Both the position numbers and the translations under genes were made by a program. A DNA stretch of 64,000 bases. Origin: Siderastrea siderea. Taxonomy: Eukaryota > Cnidaria > Anthozoa > Scleractinia > Rhizangiidae. The stretch covers positions 45,780,701 to 45,844,700 of the forward strand of contig OZ034969.1 of the NCBI GenBank assembly GCA_964030785.1, written 5' to 3'. Below the pieces are notes generated by a model. That model saw only the letters and a list, made by a program, of their open reading frames with translations. It did not search any database and was not told the origin of the DNA. Positions 49,501 through 61,500 of this stretch are shown here, in pieces. How positions within the stretch are numbered: the stretch's first letter is position 1; every line of letters starts with the position of its first letter.

Positions 49501-52500
49501 TTTCAGCTATTAATAAATCGACCCGTAAACATGAAAATATATGATGATGTTGGATTTTTACGCAATAACATCTGCCGAAACTAGTCACAAGGCTGAACAA
49601 TTTACCCCTTCCAAAACTCAGTGATTAAAATACGATTAGTAAGGACAAAAATGTTTCAGTTTGAGACCCTGTTCTCTTTGGTTATGCTAAATCACACTGT
49701 TGAAATGAACCAGAAAAAGGCTAAATTATTCTTTTATAAAATGTGGATGGATATTTGTGTTCACGGTAACGTCTTTGAAACATTTTGCATTGAAAAGCTT
49801 GCAAAGCTAGTATAATTTGACGAGACACTTTAATTGTGAATATCGAAATGAAACTATAATGCTCCTGAATGAACACGGCTGTCGCTTGAAAAGAAACTTC
49901 GAGTATACTGTCATCAATAAATGACCTACATAATGTTAGAAAGCAAACGAATGATTTTCTTATACTACAGATACTACAGTGATAGCTTGCATTGTTAATA
50001 GGTCTAAAGTAACTACTATTCTATACTTATTACCTCAGTAGATCACTTTTTTTCAGTTTTGAGAAGGTGAAATCAAACCTTTTGCTCAAACTTGACAAAT
50101 TTTCGTCATGTTGGCTTACCGCGAACACTATACCATCGTGTGAATCAGGCTATCGTAATTGTCGGCGCAGATCTCATATTCACCATTCTAGAATCTGGAC
50201 AAAAAACGGAAGCAGTTATCCTTGTTATACGGCTATTCTAAGAGCTTTATGTCCCGTTTTATTACCCTTTGTGAGGTAGCTATGGTTACATTCTAAAAAC
50301 CTTGTAATGAAAAAGAATGAAGAATGAGAAAGACGCGAGTTATCTTGATACCGTTGTTACTTTATGCTCAATTCGGTACTGACTTAACTGAACATGCTTT
50401 GGCACACGCTATCAGTACCTTCCCTCTTCATAATTTCGCAAAGATCTCTCCCTCTAGAAAAAATATTCTATTCATGAAGTAGTTCACAGAGTGTAAGCCC
50501 ATAACAATAAGCAAAAAGTCCACGACAGAGTGGAGAAGAAAAAGCAAAAACAGTGCAATGGCAATCACTTTCTTGATCTTTCTTCGTCATCTTGATCCAG
50601 AGATACCACTTGACCATTTTTAGTGGGAATTTGAAATCTGCCTACTTTCAAAGAGTAGATATGGTTTTCTTTAATAGAATTCAACCCGATCCCATCCGGT
50701 CCGATCCAGATTTTGTCAACGGCCCCATTTTCTGTCTGTTTTGAAAAAAGCCTTTGTTATTTTACCTGAGAACATGTGCATGTTTACCTAAGCGCTACCA
50801 AATGGCTATGCAATCAGCCCTAGCTTTTCTTTTCTGAGAGTTGTTCTTATTGCACAGGAGGTCCAATAACAGCCTGTTGGAGATCCTATCAGGATGCTCT
50901 GAGGAGTGACTCCATGAATCGCTTCATTCCATGGTGCCGAGCTGGTGGCTTGTACAGCCCAGTACAGTGCTATGGTTCATACTGCTATTGTGTCGACAGA
51001 ACTGGCCAGGAAATCAGCAATTCAAGAACGTATATAGAGACTGGAATACCCAAGTGTACATATACATGTAGGTTGATTGGGTTGTTGCTGGACGCGGGGA
51101 ATTAGGCTCTCTGGTATTTTTTGGACACGCAGCTATCTGAGCAGTGGCGTAAAATAATGTATTAATTTAAAACCTGCATGGTTCAAAAAGTTTTTTCTGA
51201 CAGGATTTTTTTCTGACGACACTTGCTTGCTCCAGTTATCGGCACTTTTATGTTTTTCCCCAGGACAGTTGAAAATTCTTGCTGCTGTTTGATTAACAAC
51301 TTTCACGTACTCATACACTCATTTCCCTCTTTCTTGCTCTCTTGTCATCACAAGTGCTCTTTAATAGAATGATTCTGTTATGCACGATCAGTGACTCCAA
51401 TGCACTGTCATTGACTCCAGTGCACAGCCAATGCCTCCAGTACACAGTCAGTGACTCCAGTGCACAGTGTCTCCTGTGCACTGTCAGTGACTTCATTGCA
51501 CTTTCAGTGACTCCAACACACAGCCAGTGACTCCAGTGCACAGTGACTCCAATGCACAGTCAATGTCAACAATGCAGTCAGTGACTCCAATGCACAATCA
51601 GTGACTCCATTGCACAGTCAGTGACTTCAGTGCACAGTCAGTGTTTCCAGTGCACTGTCAGTGACTTCAATGCACTTTCAGTGACTCCAATACACAGCTA
51701 GTGACTCCAATGCACAGTCAGTGACCCCAGTACAAAGCCAGTGACTCCAGTGCACTGTCAGTGACTCCAATGCACACTCAGTGACTCCAGTGCACACTCA
51801 GTAACTCCAGTGCAGAGTCAGTGACTTAAGTGCACATTCAGTGTTTCCAGTGCACTGTCAGTGACTTCAGTGCACTTTCAGTGACTCCAATACGCAGATA
51901 GTGACTCCAATGCACAGTCAGTGACTCCAGTACAAAGCCAGCGACTCCAGTGCACTGTCAGTGACTCCAATGCACACTCAATGACTCCAGTGCACACTCA
52001 GTGACTCCAGTGCAGAGTCAGTGACTTAAGTGCACATTCAGTGTTTCCAGTGCACTGTCAGTGACTTCAGTGCACTTTCAGTGACTCCAATACACAGATA
52101 GTGACTCCAGTGCATAGTCAGTGACTCCAATACAAAGCCAGTGCACTGCACTGTCAGTGACTCCAATACACAGCCAGTGACTCCAGTGCCAGGCAGTCAC
52201 TCCAATGTAAAGTCAGTGTCAACAATGCAGTCAGTGACTCCAATGCACAATCATTGACTCCAGTGCACAGTCAGTGACTTAAGTGCACAGTCAGTGTTTC
52301 CAGTGCACTGTCAGTGACTTCAGTGCACTTTCAGTGACTCCGATACACAGCTAGTGACTCCAGTGCATAGTCAGTGACTCCACTGCAGTCAGTGACTCCA
52401 ATACAAAGCCAGTGACTCCAGTGTACAGTCAGTGACTCCAATGCATCGTTGACTCCAATGCACAGTCAGTGACTCCAATACAAAGCCAGTGACTCCAATG

Positions 52501-55500
52501 CACAGTCAGTGGCTCCAGTGCACAGTCCGTGACTTCAATGCACAGTTAGTGACCCCAGTGCACAGTCAGGGACTCCAATGCAGTCGGTGACTCCAATGCA
52601 CAGTCAGTGGCTCCAATACAAAGCCAGTGACTCCAGTGCACTGTCAGAGACTTCAATACAAAGCCAGTGACTCCAATGCACAGTCAGTGGCTCCAGTGCA
52701 CAGTGACTCCAATGCATTCGGTGACTCCAATGCATGGTCAGTGACTCCAGTGCACTGTCAGTGACTCCAATACAAAGGCAGTGACTCCAGTGCACAGTCA
52801 GTGACTTTAATGCTTAACACTATCAGTGATGCCAATGTGTAGTCACTAACTCCAATGCACTGTCATTGATTCTAATGTACTGTCACCCTCTCTAGTGCAC
52901 TGTCATCAGCTCAATAGCACTTGTATTCACTCTAACCCACTCTCATCAACTCTAGTGCACTATTACTCATTACACACGCAGTGTAGTGAACTGTTGGCTA
53001 TGTTAGTACGCTATCATCTTCTCTAGTCTGCTCTCATCAACTCTCTGTGCACTCAACAATTCTCCCCAGTTCTCATTATCTTTTTTGTTGTCCCTTATTA
53101 ACTGAGCTGTCACTCTTATTTAAGAGTGGTGTTCTTTAATATGTTCAATATAATGGTAACCTCCAGCTAAACAGCACTTTTTGATGAGCTGTTCTTTATT
53201 GATTGATTTATTTGTAGTTGGATACCGTAAACCTTGCCAGGAGAGATTCTGGGAAGCTGTACGAAGTGGTCAACCAACTGCATACATCCCAAGGTGTCGT
53301 CGAGATGGAGATTATGAACCAACACAGTGTGACAGGCAGGATTGTTGGTGTGTTGAATCTAAAGGAGTTGAGATTAATGGAACAAGAACAAGAGGAACTA
53401 TTACTTGCCCTCCACGTGAGTTGGAAAACTTTGTTTTTTTATCGTGTTAGCTTAGGTGCGTGGCAGTTCGATGTCCAGTTTTCCCAAAAGGAAAGGAGCT
53501 TTTAGAACATCTCTCAGATGTTTACTGTGGCTCTTTGGAGCCTTTCAATCGAACAAAATGTCTGGAGGCAGAATGGAGATTTGCCAGAAGGACTTTGCAA
53601 ATTTTGTATTTTTCACAAGGTTGTTCCAGTTATCTGGAAACCAGAAAACATTCTACAGCATTCACCTGTAATCTATTATGTTGTTTCAATTGAGGTGGAA
53701 AACTCATCAATGGGATGGTTTGGTCCCTGTTAGTTACAATAAACCGGAAAACTGTTATTAGCCATGTGAATGTTTTTTTTTTCGATGGGGAACGCTTTGT
53801 GGCGTGGAAAGTGCCCTGTTATGACTGTTTAACATCTGAGATGTGCCGTACATTAAGAGTAAGATAAAGGAGAGAAGTTGGGATATTTAGAAAGGAAAGG
53901 CATACCAGCTGTAGGTGGTTTTTGCGTGGATTAAAATCTGGTATTAACCCTCACAAGAATACAACAACTGCAGTACCAGACGCATTACTAGGGACAAATT
54001 CTGACTCCCTGCCCTTTCAATGTTGGTGCACAAGATTTGATGGCTAAATTGTGATAAACAACATTGAGAGAGAGAAAGGGAGCTTCAGAAGGAAAAATAG
54101 CGTTGGCTTGAAGTGTCCTAACTAATTGTGACTGAGACTGTAGCAACAAACTCACTCAACCCACATAGTAATGATGTCTAGTCTTATGCTGATAGTACCT
54201 CGACACTGTTTTTAGCAAATGCTGTCATGACTAAGCCAACCCTGCGCCCCATACACCCCATGCAGGTATTTATTAGATTTTTTCTCCCAAACTCTGTATG
54301 CTTCTCTTTCCTGTAGCTCACAGAAGGCCGCTGGATTTTGGCTTCTTAGCCGACTCTGCGTCAGACATCAGCGACCAGAACTGGCAACAGATCTTGTGGT
54401 TTATGCGCAATGTTATCGACAACCTGCAGGACATATCTCCCACACCTTATGGAACCAGAGTTGGGATTATGAGCTATGCCTCTGTTCCTCATATGCACAT
54501 TGACTTTAATTTTCTCTGGGGTCCAAATATCAACAAAGACAGATTAAAGGGACTTGTAAACTCACTTCATCGACAACCTGGTAATGACAGGAGAATCGGC
54601 AATGCTGTAGACTTTGCTAGGACAAATCTCTTCAGCTACAAGGGTGGAGTAAGGCCAGGTTCCAGAAGGGTATGTATATCGCATCAATGGTCACTGCAGG
54701 AATTCTGAGTTAGAAGTTAGAAGATAAAATATTTTTCTTGAAATAACGTGCTTGCTTAAATAACGTGATTCCAATAAGAGTGAGTTTGGAAGAAGAGAGG
54801 ATTTACACCTGGAGTAACCTCAGATTTACCTGCGCATTAACAGGTGTTTTCGAAAGGGTTGCCAGCTTTGGAAATGTATAAGAAGGCCTTTGTTTACATA
54901 GTCATCATGCTTAAGTACATACATTATTTGTTGAGAATTATGTTTGAGATATTCAGTTCGGTTCATGAGGAGCATGACACACAAACGTACGGCTCAATAC
55001 GGTAAATACTGTAGATTAAATACGAAACAGCCAGGAAACAAATCCTATAATGGAGGAGTTTTGCATAAGCAAGTGTTTTTGGCTTTTGCTCTGACTAGTT
55101 CTTGCCATAGAAAAACAAACGCGATTGGACTTTTCTCCAAGAGAAATTACACATCAATTGTCAAGCCTTTCATAATGCTCCTTTCATCTACGAAAAAAGC
55201 AAAGTTTTGCGCCACTAAAAGGCTTCTGGCCACGTACCCAGAAACACCTCTGTAGATCGGCATATTCTTTCTACTTTTGCTCAGGCTTTGCCGACTTACG
55301 TGACTGTGGTACAGGGGGTAAAAGTTGACCTTCATTTCCCAGACCTTCCTGCATTTGTTCCCGGTAAAAATGGCTTGGGAGGGCAAGGATTGGGGCTCAA
55401 TTTGGACCATACGAAAGGGCGATTGTTCCGCTCCTGAACAAAGCGTTCACACAGACCCGGGAACTCCACGGAAGGATTAAGGTTGCGTTAAACACATTTA

Positions 55501-58500
55501 CTACTTTGAAAATCTCCCTTGAGCTAAAAACAAAAAGCAGGCATTAACAAACAAATTCTTCAAAGTGTTTTGTGTATAACCTTTTAGGTCGTGCATAGCT
55601 TGGCCTAAAATGGCTTTGCTACAAATTGCACTTGTTTTTCCGCAAAGTTGTTTTGAATCACTTGATACTTTTTAATAACTACGTTGTGAAAAAAGCTGAT
55701 GCACCAAGGATGGCCAGATGGGGCTTGTGGTGTGCCCCCAAGTGTGCCGACGTGGCCAGAAATAAAAGTTTTTTGCAAAGCCAGGAAAAGGTGACAATTA
55801 AGTAATGCACGTGAGGTTAGGGAAATTTTTAATTCTTTGCTCAATTCATTGAAAGGTCAGAACATTTTATCTTCGGCTTTCAAAAGTTTTGCTAACGACA
55901 AGGGATTTTTTTCTTTTTATTTACCACACATTATAAATTACACGATTCATGTGTCATGTCATGTGTCATGTTATTTGTCGTTCATGAAAATCAGATGTGT
56001 TAATCAATTGATAATACATTAAAAGGCATCTCCATCACAGTCCACAGTTTGTGGGCATTGAAAAGCCAGAGAAAGTTGGACATTATGTTATCCTTAAAAT
56101 TTGAAGTGCTAGAGGCCACAGTAGTGACCAAAGCATTTTGCCCTTTGTAGATACTTTTGATCATAACTGCTGGACCTCAAGCCCCAGGCCCTAGTCATGC
56201 TGATATAGCACCTGCAGCAAGAAAACTTCAGAAGGAAGGTGTTGAGATGTATTCAGTTGGGGTTGGTCAACGTTACAAACAAGCCGAAGTGCTGGCGCTG
56301 GCATCTTACGCAGATTACGTTCGCCCTTATAGCTTCAGTGAGCTTCCCAAGCGTTCCTTCAATCCAGGTAATGTATAACAATAGTTTTAAGCCAAGAAAC
56401 ATCGACGAAGTGAAGTACTGAATTCTTGTTGATATTTCTTGTAGGACTCCCCAGTATTTTCTGCCAGTCAGAGTGCTGACAACGACCTAAGCGGTTAATT
56501 GGCTTACTTCCAAAAAACATGTATTTTGATTGGCCAGGTGATAGTTGAATTAGGGACCGAACTAAAGTTGTCATAAACTGAAAAGGTTGTCAGTGAGTGA
56601 AGAGGTGTAGTGTTGTTGGCGAATTCATCTGTAATCTTGACAAGGACTTGATCTGCTATCTCTTTATCAGATTATCAGGTGGACCTGGGTTTCATAGTGG
56701 ATGCATCAAGTAAATCACCCAACTGGCATAGTATGTTGGGCTTTGCCAAGGCAATGGCAAGTTCCTTTGACATCTCCCCAAGCAGAACACATGTTGGCTT
56801 CATTGTGTTCAGCAAATTTGCCAGGATTGCTTTCCCATTTGATGCTGATTACACAATAGATGGAGTAAAACAACTAATCGATAGCTTGGAACAACAAGGA
56901 GAAAAGGAAGTTAGAATTGATCGTGCTTTGCAGAGAGCAGCCCAGGACTTGTTTAGCACTCGGAATGGTGCTAGAAAAGAAGCCAGACAGGTATGATCAT
57001 CAGAAAAACAATGCAACTGTTTCACTTGTTGTATTCAAGATGACCAGCGGTCTTGCTTCTAATGTAAAGGTAGCGGGTTGAGTGGGGCAGGGGGAAGGGG
57101 TAAAAATCGGGAAGAATTGGATATTCCACCTCTCTTACCTTTTACCCCTGGCTTCCTCTCCTTCCTTGATGGCTCCTGCTTGTCTTTTCTCCTGGCACTA
57201 GGAGAACATTATTAAAGTAAGAGAGCTTTTCTTCTTTCTAGAATCTGGATTCTGCCTCCTTTTCTTTCAGGTGTCTTCCCCTTTTCTCCCAGCCCCCCTC
57301 CCATGTTTTTCCTTCTCTCGTGCCTCCACCAAACTTTTCTCTCCATTCCACCATGGTTTGTCAGTTACTTGTCTCAGCTGAATTCTTCTGCATGTGAAAT
57401 TTTACCTTTCATTTGGCCTCAAGGTGTCGCCCTATTTGACAGCCGGGGGGATTTTCCTTATCTAATCATTTCAAAATTGGACAGCATGTAGTGCTATTGC
57501 ATATAACAAAGGAGTATTTTCTTTGACCAGATTGATAAGTAAACATTACTCTTCTGATTTCCAGGTTCTTATTGTGTTGTCTGGTAGTTTATGGAATCCT
57601 TACTATCGTACATCCTGGAGATCGGCAGCTGCTGAGTTAAGAGGCAGGGGAGTTGATCTCTATATCACAGGGCTCATTCCTCAGGATGGTGGATCATATT
57701 TCCGAGATATACCATGGTCATCTTCCAAAGTTTATGAAGCTTCAACAGACAGCCAGATGGACAGTTATAGGCCTGAAATGACTAGACAGGTTGTTTTTGG
57801 AGGTTTGTGTCTGAACTTTGCACTACAAAAGGGACAATACTCTGCTTGATTCTTGGATACTTTACTTGTTTTTTTGGTGTGCTTCAAGTTTAATCGCATT
57901 TCCTTTAGTTTAGCAATTTGATAGTTTTCACTACACCCATTGTATTACGTTTCTTCTAAGTTCAAATGTAACGAACTTTCTATAAACTGAAGATGAGAGC
58001 TGTCAAAGCATGTCTTGTAAACTTAAAAATGTCGTTTTAATTCTAAGAATTGTTAAGGACATTAAGCAACGAAACCGTCAGTTGACTAGAAGTCTAATTT
58101 TCTCGCTATTGGCCTAATTTTGCTCCACACCACGGGTAGGTGAAATTTGATGAAATTTGCCTTGACGTGATAACACCAAAACATATCAAAAGGGAAACAA
58201 AGGACTTGAAGTAGGTGCCCAGGCCACGGCATTTGCGTGTCAGTGTTCTGGTTGCGTAAGGTTGTTTTTATCTAATTTACATAATATGTTTAGCTGGAAA
58301 GCATTGTGTTCTTGAGAAATTTGCAGAGATAAATGAAAATAGAATGATGTGTGGAGAGAGGAAACTCAGAAAAAAACTTCTGAGTTCCAGATGGGATTTG
58401 AACCCACGACCTTCCATACACTAGTCGGATGCTCTAACCACTGAGCTACGAGAACTCTAGTGGTGAGCGATGGTCAATTGTGGGCTGACACAGAAATCCT

Positions 58501-61500
58501 TGCAAAAATCCTCAGTAAAGTGAGGAACTGGTTTCAAAACTCAACAGTTTTCAAAGGTGTCCTCAGAGTTATGCAGTTGGTTAGAGCGCTGCAACGGTAT
58601 CGCAGAGGTCAGGGTTCGAATCCCGGCAAGCCTGATTTTTTCAGGCTTTCTTTTCGCAACTGCATAAGTTGCGTTAATAACTGCGAGGATCTTCTTTACA
58701 TTTATTTCTTCATTCCGCAGTTCAAATATATGAATTTCATATATTCATAATTTCAATAAAGTTTTTTGGGCTTCATAACCATGGTCTCTCCCTCTATAAC
58801 ACACGAGGAATCAAAATCATTACAATCTGCAAAAAACGGGTGAAATTGAAAGGAGCATTCAGAAAACTTGTGTATTCACGCATATTCTACCTGTTGTCTC
58901 ACATGTGCTTATTGCCCAGTTCTAAAATGGAATTCAACCTCAATTCAACTTGAAAAGACAAACTTGTTAAACGTTGTTGCTTATTGGTACACAAAGTCCT
59001 TAGTTTATTTTGTTCTGATTTCATCTTTTCGATCTTGTCATCTGCAGCAAATCCTCAAGAACTGGACCTTGGGTTTGTGGTAGACTCTTCTGATGTTGTC
59101 AACTGGTCACAGATGCAGCAGTTTGTAACTTCCATGTTAGCATCATTTGATATCTCACAAGACAGAGCACATGTTGGGTTTGTTGTCTTTGGCGACAGTG
59201 CAGCTGTTTCGTTTGGATTCAATGCTCTTCAAGGGGCATCTTACACTCGTGACTCTGTGGTGCAGCTGATTAGCAAAATATCTCAACTCGGGGGCAGCCA
59301 AAGAAGAGTTGACCTGGCATTTGTTGTAGCTTATAAGAACTTGTTTAGTGATGCTGGTGGTACGAGGATGACTGCCAGAAAGGTACACCCCATAACACTG
59401 TATTTAGAAATATTACTACACCGCCGAGGTTTTGCAAACACGTTTGATCGTTCCCCACATGTTTCCTTTTGTGCATTTTTCTTAAAAACACGAATTATGA
59501 AAAAAATGTTCCATGGTGCAACTTTGTGGTCTATGTTGAGAAACTTGGATTCCAGCCGAATTATACTGGGAGTGATATTTCAGCGATATAACAAAGATAG
59601 ATTAGACATATCAGTGAATAGTGATTTTCTTATAACAAGGACATTTAAAGAAAGCTGAGACAAAGAGTATCAGATTCATTGCCTGGAGGGCGGGCAGGGG
59701 GGAGGGGTGGGGGTGTACTGGTTACTTTTCTTACTTCTTGTTTTCTTTTTATCTTATGAGAATGCATTTGCGTGCCAAATTTTTCTTATGGAAATATATA
59801 TAACTTTTTTGTGTGTGAATGTACACTTATTTGCACTTGTGGCCTTGCAAATGGCCTAGCTGTTTCTGGTGCAGTAAGCATATTTTCAACCATAGAGGAC
59901 TTTCATTCATTTCGTTCCTCTATTACAGGTGCTAGTCCTTCTAACAGGGGGTGACTGGAATCCTCAATATGAATCACAGTGGAAGTCGTCTGCAAATAAT
60001 TTGAAAAATGTCCCAGTTGACATGTACTCTTTCTCAGTTGGCTCTACACCATCACAAGAGCAGCTCCAAGGTGTTATTCCATACAACAGGAACATCTTTA
60101 GGGTGGATACATATGACGCTGCAGATGGCCAAAGGCCAGAACTGGTTCAGGCTATCAAAGGGGGTACGTCAGTGAAGCAGGCTTAAGTGGCTGTGTTTTA
60201 AATGTAGTCGTATTAATGTCAAATCGTTAACAGATCAAACATAATAACAACAATTTGAAACGTGGGCTCTAATATATATCCTGCTGCTTCTGAACAAGGC
60301 TCTGGTGTACAGACCTCTTTACTGTATGCAATATTTACAGGTGATATGGTAGTGGTATGATGTTTTAATGCTGGGAGTGATATTTCAAAATTGTTGCCAA
60401 GCTACGGGTGATATTTGGATTATCTCAAACTTGGAGGGAGTAATTACCAGAAACCAGGTGTGACATTTTCTGTTATTTTTTTGTAACACGAGGCAAATGC
60501 AAGATCTTCCTTGGGTCTCTGGTTCAGCAGAAAATCTAGTAATTTACTTATCTCTTAGTGTTTTTGGGAATTTTGACTGCAAATGGAGTCCATTTTCAGC
60601 CAGCTGGGAGGATCACGTAAATGTTTGCATTCCATCTTAGTAGTTCTGTTTGAGGTCTGATGGAGTATTTGATTGAAGGGTTCTGATACGTGTCGTACGT
60701 GGAAAGCGGTGTTTGATTATACCAATGCTCAACTTGGTAATGCAACCATTTTTAAACGGTTATTTTCCTAATCCTAATCACACTTCCTGCATTACTAACT
60801 TGTGATGCAACAGTAACATGATTGATTATTGCTGTGAACTTCACCAATCAAATGGCCGAAGTTTCTCAACTTTTGTTGGAAGCAATGTATACGTTTTTGA
60901 AATGTAAAATTCTTAACAAAAACATTGTGCCTTTCTAGTTTCATCCCTTGGTGTTTTTGCTCTTCTTCACAGGTTATGTTGAACAACCTATAGATATTGC
61001 CTTCTTAGCTGATTCATCTTCATCAGTAAACTGGAGCCAAACCCGCAGCTTTGTGAAGGATGTAATTGACTCATTGGACATCTCTGAGAAAACTGGGCAT
61101 GTGGCCTTCATGTCATATGCTGCTAAGGCATCTCTTGGCTTTGATTTCTACACACATAGTCTCCAAGGACATACCAAGGCTGGTGCAGCACAGTTGATTG
61201 ACAAAATTAAACAGCTGGGGGGTGATGAGAGGAGTGTCAATCAAGGTCTTGACATGGCAGGCTACATGTTTCATATAAGAGCAGGAGCAAGAGATGATGC
61301 AAGAAAGGTGTGTGATAATTGTTTGCTTCACTTACTTTGCCATACGTTAGTACTTATCTCAAGGACCTCAAACGTGGAATCTACTTACCCTATTACGGCA
61401 TGGTTTATTCTACCCAATCGAAATGAGTGTAGTTGTTAAATATCAATGTGCTTGACTAATATGACATAACAGATCATAGCAGTTATACAGGACTTCTTAT

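Noticed and set aside
51340..52830. CRISPR array
   Set aside because: Units are contiguous and degenerate without unique spacers, in a eukaryotic intron.
53456..53733. Extra cysteine-containing exon after TY6
   Set aside because: Three overlapping plus frames are open, none with a domain pattern or phase-1 splice borders.
58382..58457. Functional tRNA-Thr gene
   Set aside because: Anticodon stem mismatch and SINE-like surroundings make a tRNA-derived SINE or pseudogene more likely.
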